From: Nematostella vectensis
Taxonomy: Eukaryota; Cnidaria; Anthozoa; Actiniaria; Edwardsiidae
Direction: 5' to 3'
NCBI RefSeq assembly: GCF_932526225.1
Contig: NC_064034.1
Span: 4,016,001-4,080,000 of the forward strand
Length of the DNA: 64,000 nucleotides
The notes under the pieces were generated by a model. It saw only the letters and a list, made by a program, of their open reading frames with translations, had not been told where the DNA came from and searched no databases. The position numbers and the translations under genes were made by a program. Positions 52,501 through 64,000 of this stretch are shown in pieces; the first letter of the stretch is position 1, and the number at the start of each line of letters is the position of its first letter.

Positions 52501-55500
52501 AGCCTTTGGTGGTCATCTGTTAGGGCAGCCTGCAAAAGCGCATCTTCGTAACCCACATATGGAAATATTATAGACATGGCACATTTTTTAACATGCTTGA
52601 GATCGTTTACCAGGTATGCCAGCAATGATGCGTGAAAAACGGGAATAGCATAGTCACATACTGATCTAATGCAGCTACCATAGAAGGCTATTAGATTGCT
52701 CTTGGAGACGTGCGCACGCTTGAGTTGGAGTAGAGAGAAATGATGCTTTGACGCTTTTTTGATAACCTCGCCAACATGGGCATTCCTTGTTAGGTTGCTG
52801 CTGATTGTAACACCTAGTAATTTAGTGCTTTCCACCACCTGATGCTGATATGAGCATTTTCCTTCAGGTATCCTGGTAGCATTCCCGGAAATTAAATTAC
52901 AAGAAATTTGATATTTGTTTTATGAAAGGGCTTTAGGGAGTAAAGAGCAAATACCACAAGTGAATGAGCCTGAACCAGATAATCTTGATGATGATGATGA
53001 CGATGACAGTTACAATAGATTTGCAGAGGTGGACAGTCCAGGTAAACAAACAGATGATACAGAAAATTTCTACTTATAATTAGCTACAGGATTTATTTGA
53101 GGATAGCATTTATTCACAAACCACTTGTTGTTGTTAAATCACAATTATGTAGGAAGTGTTTTAACAAAGTCAGGATATTTTTAAAATGTGGTTCTAAGCT
53201 GATTCAGGAAATGATCATAGTCCAAATCTGTCCCAAATTTTCAGCAAACCTCACAGGCAAATTCACTCTACTGGTTTTTTGACATAATGAACAGTAGCTA
53301 CTGTGCACTAATGAAGATGCTAGAAATATGATCTCTACTACTGAAGATTTAAAATTTCGCCTGTTGAAATTGAAGTCTTTTTTATCTCATTTAACATCAT
53401 ATCATTTTGTTATGTTAACACTGCACTGTAAGATGGGTAATCTATTTATGGGCAACATCTTGATAGATTTGAATTTTATTGGAATATTTTTAGTACAATA
53501 TACAATATGTATCTATTCAACATTTGAATGAATTTGTACAGCATACAAATTTAGGTTAAGAAGTGTAAGGTATGCTGTGTTGATTTTGAAGAATGGCTTT
53601 TCTTTTCAGCTGATGAACAATCTCCTGCTGAGGAAAAGACCCCAATATCAGAAGCAACAGATCAGATAAATAATTTGGACTTATCAGAAGACCAGAAGGA
53701 AGATGCTACGCTTTCATCTGAAGTCCCTGCAGACAGTGTTCTTGAAGGTAAGCAAGAGGGCTGCAGACTAAGAGGACTAGATGGGAGAAGAGTTCTAGAA
53801 ATAGCTCAATCTATACTAATTGTGTATTTTTGTTTGGAGTCATCGTCAACCATTTTCTCTTCGCTTTTACATAATTTTACATAATTATATATTTTTCATG
53901 GTTATTTTTGTGAAGTTCCGCATATATTGTTACCCCTATTTCTCTAGAGAAAAAGGCCTACAGAGTGGACCAAGAGCAGAAACCTAACTCTAGTGCAGAA
54001 GGCAATGAGCAGGAAGATGACATGGCCAGATCACCCCAAGGTAAATCTGTCCCCAACCCCACTATTCCAACAATGTAAAGATGTCTCCCCCCCCCCCCCC
54101 CCCCCCAAAGATAAACAAGATTAACCTGTCTCTTCCCTTTTGGTAAAGCTGTTTTTCCCCTCCCCAAGGTAAACCTGCCCCCCCCCCCCCCTTACACTAA
54201 AGCTGTCTTGCCACCTCCACATTCAGGTAAAACTGTTAAGCCACCTCCAACCCCAAGTAAAGTTTTCTTGCCCCAATCCTTCCCACAAAGCTAAATCTGT
54301 CCTGCCCCAAACTATTAAATTTCATGAGTGAATCACTGTCTTTGACACAACATATTTTTTATTGCAGAGATAATGGACAGTCGTCTTGAGTACTGTTTCT
54401 TCTGTGCACTTTTGCGAATTAGACCTGACCGTGACCTGCCACTCCTGACAAGTACCTTTTTCAGGAACCACATGCTCCCCTTCTGGTAACAAAAAAACTT
54501 ATTTCACATACTTCCCTATTGGTAAAAACATGAACACCAAAGCAATAGATTTGCAGTTATGAGTTCAAGTGTGCTGTATCTACTTTGTAGCCCCGAAGGT
54601 GAAACAGTGGATCTTAAAAAGTCATCATTTAAAAAGGTATGATGGGGACCATCATTCTCCTTACCATCAAATGTAGCCTATATACAGTATTATGTAAGTG
54701 TAGTGTTAAGTTTTGTTTTTATTATGGTCATTCATGTATGTTCTGTTATGAGTTTCAGCTTTCAAAGCTCCTAAATGTGATGCAGGATCGCGGGCTCATC
54801 AAAGTGCAAGAGGTGTCAAAGGGCGTGGATCACGTTGTGGACGTATTTCTAGATAATGATTCGTAAGTAGATTGTTAACGTATTAGGACTGTAAACTTTT
54901 AAGTGTGTTTAAAATGTGTTTATTGTGGCAGTTGGGGAGATTAGCATTTTTATGGATTGAAGAACGATATATGTGAGGTCTATGGGTGCTTATGATTTTG
55001 TTAAGTGAATATTATAACTTTGTGTATTGAAATTCAACTTATAAGCTAATGGTGCCATTGGTGGTCTTGTACATAAACGTGTGAGGACATTTTTTGCGTT
55101 CTCTTTTTGCTTTACGAAGGGTGGATGCTTTACGAAGGGAAAAAAATGAGAGGCGTGGATCTTTGATTTTTATTTTTCATTAGATCATAAGATATGACTT
55201 TATTATTTGTACACAGAGTTCGAGAGTTCAAGTCTTCAATAACGGCCATGCCTCCAAAGCCAGAAAGCAACAAACCAGCAGATACTGAAACCCAAACGGT
55301 ATACCTCACTCCCTTTATCGTACTGCTTGAACATATAGATGTGTATGCTTGATAAAAGGCTAGTTTGAAAGCCTTACAGTAAGACGTCTTACAGTACGAC
55401 GCAAGCTACTGTGACCATCTTTGTAGATTTGTGAAGAAATCTAGTAAGGATGTGACGAATCTCGCTATCTGATCAGCGTCACTGCCCAATCAGCGGGCAA

Positions 55501-58500
55501 AAGAAATGCTTCAGTTCACATTAGAACACATTGAATCCTCTTCCATTTGAATCCTTCTACTTATCAAGTTTGTGTCAATAATAACAGTTAATATCACGTG
55601 CTAATTAGCTAAATTTATTTACGTTTTCTCTTGGTGGCCACGGCCGCGCTATAATATTGTACTAGCGTTTGTGCTGTTGTTTTTCAGGGTCCAACCATAG
55701 AGGAGATGTTTGCCGTCTCTGCTGCACTCGTTCCAATTTTCTCAGGATTCGGTTATTCGTAAGTTGACACTTATTTTAAAGAAAAAAAACAGCGGCCGTA
55801 GTAGGAAATACGTTTTTCTGAGTCTATATGAAAAGTCCAACTTAAAATAATTTCGATGTATAGTTTGATTATCATAAACAATACATAAAGTATATTTAGG
55901 GCAAAGCTGATGGGGAATTCGATAAATATTTTTGGATTTTGCACCAGCATCCCCGCCCTAGATATGGAGAGTGGTATATTGGGCGATGGGTAAGGGGTTT
56001 CAGGGCCGGGGGATGATTCTTTGTATCTGAGATTTCCCTATCTTTCCTCGCAGCAAAGGGTCCGTTCTGAGTATGAAACAAATACGACAAGTCATGACTG
56101 ACTACGTCAGGAAAAACGAGTTGGTAGCTGAACAAGACAAGAGGTTGGTATTCAGAATTGCCAGTTTGGTATCTTATATATTATTCAGCTGTTATGTTAG
56201 TTACAGTACGTAGCTGTTATTTGCACATCGTTATTATTATTTTTTTCTTGTTTGATGGTTATCCAAAAATTACATTTTTAAATCTCCACTGAACGCTAGT
56301 CTGTCAAACTAAAGTTTTCTGTAGTCAAAAATGAGTCTTATAGTTGATATCCTTTCTATGCCTTCTACTTAGCCACGTTGTATTCGTGCTGTCTTAATTA
56401 AACATTCCAGCTGCAAGGAGGGTGATAATCTCCCTAAATTAATTTTTATTTAACTGTTTATCGTTGTTGTTTTAGGGTAGTAATGTTGGATCCAGTTCTT
56501 ACTTTAGCACTTATCAATAAAAACGAAGAGATGGAACAGTTGAGTTGGGATGCTCTCTTTAGCAGGTAAAGATTGTTACAATACGCGATTGACATGAATT
56601 AGCAATAATCAACCTATGTTAGAATTGGTGTCAGGAGTGGTATCTCGTCCATTCTTTTAGTTTGACCAAGACTTCTCATCGCCTTCTAACAAACTGCATT
56701 CAAGTTGATTTGCGCTAGAGCAGAACCTCCAAGTTATCGTCTGTCACTTTCTTTTGACATGACTTGATCATTTAATAGTGGAGTTATTGTGCTGTATTAG
56801 GTATATTTCTTCCTCTTTACAGGGTTGCTAATAAAATGAACAGCTGTTACAAAGTTACGCTTCCTGGTCAAGACCCTATTATCAAGTAAGTTATTGCTTA
56901 ATGTTGATATATACTTCATGTTTATTTTTTTAAGAGCAAACTGCTCGTTATCCTTGCTCCTTGCCTCGTTCACTGAATTTTTGCTACTAGTGTAGCAAAC
57001 AGCGAGGCCCACGACCCGTGAAGTCTAATGATTATGGATTCTTTATGTTTATGTGCCTATTAGGAGCCAGGTTTGAGAATTAACAATCTAGTTTGTTTAA
57101 CTCCATGTTGTGTTATATAATTTATTTTTTCTCTGGAAGGAGATTTCATACATTGCGTTATATTTGTGACAGAAAAGGGAAGATTGATCCTCTCGAGATC
57201 AAAATTGAACAGCGTATGGGGAACAAAAAGGTAAAAATCATTATCCTTGAAATCATTATCACCACCATTGTCATCATCTTTATTATCACTATCATCATCT
57301 CTATCGACACTAATACCATTTTACCTTGGCATTTATGCCTGTGATATTAATGTGCGAAATTCACAGGTGACACTCGTACGGAATCTGGACGCGTACGGGA
57401 TTGATCCTCAGGAGTTTGCGCACAACATCCAGTTAAAGGCAGCGTGCAGTACCGCAGGTTTGTACGCATTCAGAATTTATTCCATGGCGACGTTGAGTCT
57501 AATGGTCAACTGTTGTTCATTGGTGATTTCAATCTCCACATGGATGATGCTAATGACAGATATGCTAGAAAGTTTTCCAACATATTAGATGCATTTAACC
57601 TAAAGCAGCACGTCAAAGGCATAACGCATAAAGATGGCCACACCCTAGACCTTGTAATAACTAGGTCTGATGATGACACCATCAAAGAGATTTTTGTCCG
57701 GAACCCGATGATTTCTGACCACCATGCCATACACTGTGAACTTGACCTTTGCAAACCACAGTTTGCGAAGAAAGTCGTGAATTTCAGAAAGCTTCGATCG
57801 GTTGACATAGACCAACTTTCTGAAGACCTTCTCAACTCTTTCAAAACCTTTTTCAAAACCAACAAGTGAATATTAATAACCTGGTTATAAAGTATGACAA
57901 CACCCTTGAGGCACTGTGAGACAAGCATGTTCCACTAAAGGCGAAACTTGTTACCATTCGCCTAAAAGCTGCCTGGTATACACCCGAGGTCTCTGAGGAA
58001 AAGAGAAAGAGACGGCGCTTAGAGAGGAAATGGGTTTCCACTGGTCTTTCAACTGACCGTGCTAATTATGCTTACCAGTGTGGGGTAGTCTATAATCTTA
58101 TTGATTCACTAAAGACCTCATACTACACATCGATCATACAGGAGCATTCTTTGGATCAAAAGGTTCTTTTCAAAACCATTAACAAACTTCTTGAGAAGAA
58201 GTCAGTTCAATATTACCCAGTTGCATCCTCTAGTGAGGTGTTGCCAACAACTTTGCTGATTTCTTTAATGAAAAAATATCTAAAATCCATCTAGATCTAA
58301 TGGAACAGAAAACCATGGTTGGCCCCAACCCTTATTGTGACCATACGTGTACAGTGGAAATGAGTGAATTTGATGTAATTTCAGAAGATGATGTTAAGAT
58401 CTAAGCTCACAAGCCTATATCGAAGTCTTGTAATCTTGATCCTTTGCCGACCTCCCTCTTAAAGGGATGCTTTAGTACACTCCTTCCTATAATAAACAGG

Positions 58501-60118
58501 ATTGTTAATGCCTCGCTTTCATCAGGTGTAATGCCTGACCCAATGAAAGTTGCTGAACTTCACCCTTCATTGAAAAAGCACAATGCCAATCACCTACTTT
58601 ACCCTAACTTTCGTCCAGTCTCTAACCTACCGATGGTTTCTAAGGTGATCGAAAAAGCTGTTGCTGAACAATTGACAAAGCATATAGTTAGCAATAATTT
58701 GGATGTTTCCCTCCAATCTTCTTATAAGAAATTCCATTCCACGGAGACAGCTCTTATTAAGGTGCAGAATGACATCTTATGTGCCATTGATGGTGGAAAC
58801 TCGGTATTGATGCTACTGCTTGACCTGTCGGCGGCATTTGATGCCGTTGATCATTCCATTCTTCTTTCACGTCTCTCATTGAGTTATGGCCTGACTGGCA
58901 ATGTTCTCGCTTGGTTCCGCTCATACCTTACATCTCGCAAACTGTATGTACGGGTTGAGGACTGCAAGTCATCTTTGCGTAGCCTGGAACGAGGTGTTCC
59001 TCAGAGCTCTGTCCTAGGCCCGCTACTCTATCTTGCCTATACTTCGCCCATTGCTCAGACCATAGCACGACATGGCATTCTATACCACCTTTATTTGGAT
59101 GATTCACAACTTTACGTTTCTTTTCGAGGTAATTCACAAGATGAACTTTTGATGGCTAAAACTAAATCATGATAAATCAGAACTTATTCTTTTTTCCTCC
59201 AAGTTCTGTCCTGTCCCAAGTCTTGAACATGTAAAGGTGGTTGATGAAATCATCAAACCTGCCTCCGCTGCATGTCATCTGGGAGTAATTTTTGATAAGT
59301 ATCTTTCTTTTGAAGATCATCTCAAAACGGCATGTAAATCTGCAAGATTCCACCTCAGAAATATTGGCAAAATTAGGAAGTACCTTGACAATAATTCCAC
59401 AGAAATACTTATACATGCCTTTATCAGCTCAAAACTAGACTATTGCAATTCCCTCCTTTATGGATTACCTGACTACCAAATTAATAAATTACAACTTATT
59501 CAAAACACAGCTGCTCGCATTATCAGCTTAACAAAAAAGACTGAGCATGTAACACCTATCCTGCAAGATCTCCACTGGTTACCAGTAAAGTACCGGATAA
59601 TTTTTAAAGTTTTACTGACCGTTTTTAATTCTCTCAATGAAATGGCTCCACTATATATTAAAGATCTATGCAAGTATAAAACTCATTCCCGATCACTGCG
59701 GTTTGCTTCTCAACAATACCTTCAGGTCAAACGGGGCAATTTGAAGACCTATGGTGACCGCGCCTTTTCGATTGCGGCTCCTAAACTATGAAATGAGTTG
59801 CCATTTCATTTAAGGACAATACAAAATCTTAATACTTTCAAGCAATGCCTTAAGACTCACCTTTTTTAAAGAACATTTAATTTATAATTAGTTTAAAATT
59901 CATTTTTTTAATATCACTGTTAATTATACATTACATACATATATATAATTTTTTTAATTATAATATCGATTTTTATAAATGTAACATTTCCTATTAGACA
60001 CAATGTATTGTTAGGGTGATTTTTAATTTTTAATTGTGTAATGTTTATTTAATTGATATATAATTGTAAAGTGCCTAGGGCAATTATTGATGAGGCGCTA
60101 TATAAATGCTGATATTAA

Positions 60119-60202
<84 letters not shown>

Positions 60203-60662
60203 TGGGTAGACATTTGGGCTCAAATTTGAGCTATGTTGATGATAGATTCCATTTAGAAGTTCTCTTTTCTGAAAATATATATGCGAAAAATATGTTGTTT
60301 TTTTTGTATTTTTTTTCGTTCACAGTCAGTCAACTTCCCGGGAAGCACCGCGCTCCCGGTATGCAAGTGATGGTTCAGGGTAATCAGGTCCATCTGGTTG
60401 CCATGGCAATATTAGGTAAGGGTCCATGGTTTGCAGAAACAAGGGTCGTGCATTGCGAGCGTGAATTACATTTCCACGCGCGCTATCGTGGCCACCTTGA
60501 CAGTCATGTGAAGTAAACCAATTGAACCAATGAGGAAGCGAGAAACGTGATGATTGACAATCGGCTGATTCACGGTCTTTTCTCGTTGCAGAGGACTACA
60601 ATGTTCCGCGAAAGTTCGTGACTGGCCTGGAGCTATTAAAAAGTGGAAAGAAAAAGAAATGA
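49553..60662 (+). CDS. EIF2D: Eukaryotic translation initiation factor 2D (ligatin)
   Basis: Promotes GTP-independent tRNA delivery to the P site and 40S recycling/reinitiation after termination. Exons 49553-49608, 49853-50043, 50564-50647, 51023-51122, 51831-51938, 52929-53041, 53610-53747, 53948-54040, 54368-54485, 54591-54636, 54759-54862, 55217-55298, 55688-55758, 56054-56143, 56476-56565, 56823-56885, 57173-57230, 57367-57457, 60326-60415, 60592-60662 close in phase to 618 aa; human is 584. Start MFIKPFRVKTSTAIRGSDR matches human MFAKAFRVKSNTAIKGSDR. Then come the PUA-type N-terminal part (GEPIFFEIEK, LMLPGVILPPGG, RAPVAVGV, GRGKGVKV-like), an acidic linker with seven Asp in a row, a winged-helix region (DLPLLTSTFFRNHMLPF), a SWIB-like segment (CYKVTLPGQDP) and the SUI1 domain (KKVTLVRNLDAYGID, QGNQVHLV). 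It ends GKKKK. Introns 5 and 18 hold LINEs. Confidence 0.95.
51752..51830. repeat. 19-bp pyrimidine-rich tandem repeat forming the EIF2D exon 5 acceptor
   Basis: Four units of TTGTCATCTTTCCTTATTA-type, period 19. The last is TTGTTATCAAG, whose AG is the splice acceptor at 51829-51830. Confidence 0.85.
52150..52870 (-). mobile_element. 3' fragment of a non-LTR retrotransposon in EIF2D intron 5
   Basis: A minus-strand ORF (52838-52350) reads KLLGVTISSNLTRNAHVGEV, SCIRSVCDYAIPVFH and RLCKSLFDDI, the region after the reverse transcriptase palm in LINE ORF2. About 200 bp of AT-rich 3' sequence follows, to about 52150. It is 5'-truncated and antisense to EIF2D. Confidence 0.85.
54031..54310. repeat. 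Degenerate repeat of the EIF2D exon 8 splice-donor edge
   Basis: The exon 8 end and donor read TCACCCCAAG|GTAAATCTGTCC. Diverged copies follow, such as CTCCCCAAGGTAAACCTGCC, CATTCAGGTAAAACTGTTAA, AACCCCAAGTAAAGTTTTCT and CAAAGCTAAATCTGTCCTGC, with long poly-C expansions between. Confidence 0.7.
57470..60115 (+). mobile_element. CR1/L2-like LINE, truncated and inactivated, in EIF2D intron 18
   Basis: Same orientation as EIF2D. The 5' end is cut inside the endonuclease: LLFIGDFNLHMDDAND, GHTLDLVITRS and SDHHAIHCELD are visible (57510-57760). The reverse transcriptase follows at 58444-59172 (NFRPVSNLPMVSKVIEKAV, LDLSAAFDAVDHSILLSRL, GVPQSSVLGPLLY, YLDDSQLY in place of the usual YADD box). The C-terminal part is 59237-59791 in another frame (SKLDYCNSLLYGLP, LHWLPVKYRI), with an in-frame TGA where Trp is expected (59789-59791). 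Several frame breaks make it dead. The 3' end GGCGCTATATAAATGCTGAT is the usual L2/CR1-style tail and runs into (ATT)n. Confidence 0.93.
60116..60200. repeat. (ATT)n microsatellite at the LINE 3' end
   Basis: About 28 ATT triplets directly after the LINE tail, probably grown from its 3' repeat. Confidence 0.95.
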
Positions 60663-60667
60663 ATAAA
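60662..60667 (+). promoter_or_regulatory. Poly(A) signal candidate of EIF2D
   Basis: AATAAA overlaps the end of the TGA stop codon, followed by AT-rich sequence. It is very close to the stop, so a later signal may be the one used. Confidence 0.35.
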
Positions 60668-62640
60668 TAATAATAATAGTAATACAAAGTTTATTAGTAT
60701 CTTTCCTAACTGTTTCTGTGTCTTGACATAGGCCGTATATTGTCTCCCACCTTCATTTTTATCGCCAAACCCATTGGTGCCTCATGTTCATAACAATGAT
60801 AGGATTCTTGAGCGTGTGATAGTTTGGTCATTGAGTTGTTATACGTGGGATCATCAGCAATTGCAGGTTCATTCAATGGTTGAATACGTTGGACGTGGAC
60901 GGTGGATCGTTAAGCTGTTAGATTATCAAAAAGCTAAATGAGAGATCATGAGGAACTACATGCTGGATCATTGAAAGTTTGGACCATATTGAATGGTTGA
61001 AGGATCAATGAGACTTTGAAGTTTAGATCGTTTAGCAGTAAGAGGATTAAAAAGCGGGTCAAATGATCATTGAGACTTTAGATCGTTTAGTATTTAGAGG
61101 ATCATATTACGGGTTTTAGGATCAAGGCTACTGAGGCTGAACTTGTGGGTCGACCATTTACTTTTGAGGGGAGGGGGATTAAGCAGAATTTTCTTTCACA
61201 GTAACTGGCTTGCAGGATATTGTTTCGTCCTATTACTGTTTTTTTTTTCTTTGAATCCATAGCCTGCGTCACTCGCAGCCAGAAATAATCTGCACTATTA
61301 ATAATACAGATTATTTCTGATTGAATTGCAGGTTATAAATCCAACAATGCATAAATTTTGTAGTCCTGAAGGGATGCATGTTTTTTTTTTCCTGAAAAGC
61401 CCACCCTTCCCCCTCGAAAGATGAATGGTCTCCCCGTTGCGAGAGTGACTCGACAGGGTAGCAGACGGCGAAACTCGGTCATGATCCGTAGTTTACTGGT
61501 TTATAATAGTTAAAACACTTTTGTGCCGGGATCTCCCTTTTTTCTCTTATTGCCGCCATGGCCATGTTCATATTTGGCTGCAGTCTGCATTATTTCACTA
61601 TGTTCATCCGCGTAAGTTTTCCTACAAAAAGACCGCCCGAAAAAGAAAGCTGTTCGTCATGATAACGCAAACCCGACCTGAATGCGCAGTCTACTGCTTC
61701 TCTTAATATCCCTGCGCTCCAAAGTTATTCAGCTCTGTCCCGAAGAATTGTCTGCTTAACCCGGTACCATTTGCAAGTTAGAAGGTAAGAGCGCGGATAA
61801 CACGTCACTACTGTAAACTGCATGGAACCTCGATTTAACGATATTCTCGATATAATGATCAACACCTCTGGTCCCGGGAACGTGACAGTAAAATGCATGG
61901 TGAAAATCTCGATATTCGGTATAACGATTTTTTCGATAACGATAAGAATTTCGTGTTCCAGGGTAAAAAATCTCGACATAATTATGTACACGCAATCAAA
62001 GCAAAAATGTATAACAGTTTGTTCATTTGCATTTTACAATCTAACCACACAATAATAACGCGCCTCCTTTTCTTCGTTATTTTGGATACGCCATTTTAAC
62101 TTTTCTTTTTTGCGATGGAGGGTGATGCATTTATCCGAACAGGTGTAAACGAAAACAGAAAGACCACTGATAAACCACTGAAACTGGACCATTATATATT
62201 CGTCACGTACTTTTTGACACAAATGTTACGTTTCAAAGTAGATCATGCTATTTTGTGATTTTATTATGATCTATTCGCACTGCAATTTAATAACAACATT
62301 ACAATTGTTCTATTGACTTTTTCGAATTTAAATTTTTCTTCAGCCCCCTCCACCCTCCCCTGTGTACGCGTCTGTTCGAAATGAGTGATTTCATCCTAAA
62401 GTATTGCCTGATTTTATAGTACATTTCTGTATTCCCCGTCATGTTGGAAACCTATTTTTTAACCATAACAACAAATCGTCTACAGCTTGAATACGTGAAT
62501 TCCAGTGTTCCGACCTGAGAAAACTTTGCCCAGTGTATCTATTCCATGTCGTCACTTGAGAAACATATTGACACAATTTAGCCCTATGGCGTAACATTAC
62601 AATGGCTTATTATATCCTATTTTCCACCTTCCTTCAGGCC
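60663..62640. other. Intergenic region with hairpin and short repeats
   Basis: No gene recognised. Contains a perfect 13-bp hairpin at 61280-61319, a two-copy direct repeat around 61810-61945 of CTCGATATAACGATTT-like sequence (MITE-style), and a run of ATC/GGATCATTGAGACTTTAGA-type near-repeats at 60840-61140. Confidence 0.45.
61280..61319. repeat. Perfect hairpin, 13-bp arms
   Basis: CAGAAATAATCTG and CAGATTATTTCTG are exact reverse complements separated by 14 bp of AT-rich sequence. Confidence 0.9.
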
Positions 62641-63952
62641 ATGAACATCCACGCACTCAACGGAGCATCTGGACATCCTTGTTTTCGTCCATGTCCTCAT
62701 CGCATCCGTCGCATTCCTACTAAACACCCAGCTATGCGCGTTCCTTATCTGGTACAGAGCACTTGGGAACATCCAGGACCTGTTAACCTTCCATTTGGCT
62801 TTGAGCAGCATCGGCGAGGCCGTCTTTACATCATTGCCGCTACTGCACAACACCAACAGCATCCTGATTGGTGTTTGTGCCGATGGATTTTACACATCGT
62901 CAACGATATTCCTATGCATCATGCCGAACACATGGAGGAATCAAGTCGACGAAGCTCAAGTCGACAACAACTCTGTTGTTGTCGACTATCCCTTGGCTCG
63001 TGTCCGCGATCATCGCCTTCCCGCCCCTAATAGGCGTAGGCGAGCCGCTCATGGCCAACCATTCGGGTTCGGGGAAAATACCGTACACAGTAACTGCCCT
63101 CGCAGTAAGGTATCTCGTCCCGCTGATTATAAGTGTACTATGTAGCATGAAGCTTACTTTGCAGCTGAGAAGATTCCAGGGATAAGTACAGGGGCGCGCC
63201 AATGTGTCGAGCGAAAAATCAAAGCACGGATATCTAAAGGGCGAAGGTCTTTGATGAAGAAAAGTGTTTCGTTTTTCCTTTGCTGCTCTCCGCTTGCTGG
63301 ATATCAGCTGGTGGTGGCGCTAACAGACATGGAATACCCTTTAATCCGTAGTTGTTCGACTATCATTGCGACCCTGTATGTATTTAGCATTCCAACTTTG
63401 TATGGAGAAATGCTAGATAAGAGCTACCGAGCAAAAATAAGGCAGAGAGCTAGGAAGAAGAAAGACGAGGTAGCACGGGTCAGATCTCGTGGTTTCGGCA
63501 GGCATCAGAGGCTCGACCTTTCGCGTGTCAACACCGCAGCGCAGATACAAAGTGACATGATTTTGGAACAGAAAATCGTGCACTCTCATGTACCAAGGGC
63601 ACCAGTAATGGGCGGAGAATGTACGAACAAATTCGACAACCAGGAATTCAGCATCACAGGAACGTACCGACTAAATAAACATCATACCCCTCCAGAAGGG
63701 AACAGCCATTTTCAACAGACTCCTCCGACTCGAAGGAATGTAGATTTCAGCATGCAAGCCAGCCAGACAAGTATTCCAAGAAATACTCAGCTACTCCCTC
63801 GCTTAAATACATGCGCCGACCCCAGGAGCCTTTGCGCGCTGTCCAAGCAGGTGATGCAGAAAAAGGCCAGGTCACCTCTGCGATCAAGCGAAGCCCGTCA
63901 GGCAGAGCCCGGGTCCTCGCTATGTTTAGCTTTAGGGCCAAGAGGCGAGTAG
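62641..63952 (+). pseudogene. Seven-transmembrane GPCR-like gene with frame shifts
   Basis: Hydrophobic segments in receptor order are spread over several frames. ATG 62641 opens MNIHALNGAS. A second frame gives TM1-3 (LDILVFVHVLIASVAFLLN, LTFHLALSSIGEAVFTSLPL, GVCADGFYTSSTIFLCIM). The frame at 62868-63185 gives TM4-5 (LLLSTIPWLVSAIIAFPPL, YLVPLIISVLCSMKL). The frame at about 63146-63952 gives TM6-7 (SVSFFLCCSPLAGYQLVVAL, CSTIIATLYVFSIPTLYGEM), then an open basic tail of about 170 residues. DRY and NPxxY are not evident; no opsin-type lysine is seen in TM7. Three frame changes suggest a pseudogene, but the long clean tail also allows a few indel errors in the sequence. No intron is needed. 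Ligand unknown. Confidence 0.5.
62960..62986. repeat. Perfect hairpin at the GPCR frame change
   Basis: GTCGACAACAAC and GTTGTTGTCGAC are exact reverse complements with a TCT loop. CAAGTCGAC also recurs 15 bp upstream. It lies where the reading frame changes between TM3 and TM4. Confidence 0.9.
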
Positions 63953-64000
63953 AAAAAAGCAGGCGTTCTGTTTCTATGATCAGGGCGGACAGAACGATAG

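Noticed and set aside
60106..60516. Poly-Leu ORF that appears to include EIF2D exon 19
   Set aside because: The Leu run comes from (ATT)n at the LINE tail, and exon 19 of EIF2D is read in a different frame after its CACAG acceptor.
62602..63030. 142-residue plus-strand ORF over the GPCR region
   Set aside because: It is Arg/His/Pro-rich and lacks membrane segments; the overlapping frame carries the receptor-like helices.

Overview
This is a stretch of an animal nuclear genome: multi-exon genes with GT-AG introns, poly(A) signals, CR1/L2-like LINE pieces, MITEs, many minisatellites, and proteins alignable to human ones over their whole length. The compact genes, highly conserved introns and repeat style suggest a cnidarian, most likely an anthozoan such as a sea anemone (inference; no marker gene proves the species). 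All exon models were built by eye from splice sites, reading phase and recalled homologues, and every phase was checked to close.

Layout, left to right: (1) 82-363 (+), the last two exons of a divergent actin-family gene. (2) 3032-4462 (+), a methionine sulfoxide reductase A whose catalytic position is an in-frame TGA, with a textbook SECIS element in the 3'UTR: a selenoprotein with no cysteine at all. (3) 16340-5684 (-), EIF2B2 in 17 exons; its introns hold a 2.2-kb 44-bp minisatellite, a nested TE cluster and a LINE tail. (4) 16596-21102 (+), DCAF15, sharing a 255-bp divergent promoter region with EIF2B2; its stop codon lies in the first unit of a minisatellite that was later hit by a TA-flanked MITE. 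(5) 28464-41820 (+), an 18-exon gene for a predicted secreted protein of about 1,402 aa: signal peptide, one Ig domain, two tandem Frizzled-type cysteine-rich domains, then about 950 residues I do not recognise. This is the best candidate for an undescribed gene. (6) 48765-43402 (-), FZR1/Cdh1 in 18 exons. (7) 49553-60662 (+), EIF2D in 20 exons, head-to-head with FZR1, with two LINE insertions in introns. (8) 62641-63952 (+), a GPCR-like gene broken by frame changes.

The named genes fall in two themes, translation initiation (eIF2B beta, eIF2D) and ubiquitin-ligase substrate receptors (CRL4-DCAF15, APC/C-FZR1), but nothing shows they act together; they are ordinary neighbours with two divergent promoters.

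A window-wide oddity is that tandem repeats repeatedly begin at exon edges: the 3' splice site of FZR1 exon 12 (about 19 copies), the 5' splice site of EIF2D exon 8, the 3' splice site of EIF2D exon 5, the stop region of DCAF15, and the starts of exons 10 and 12 of the Ig-Frizzled gene.
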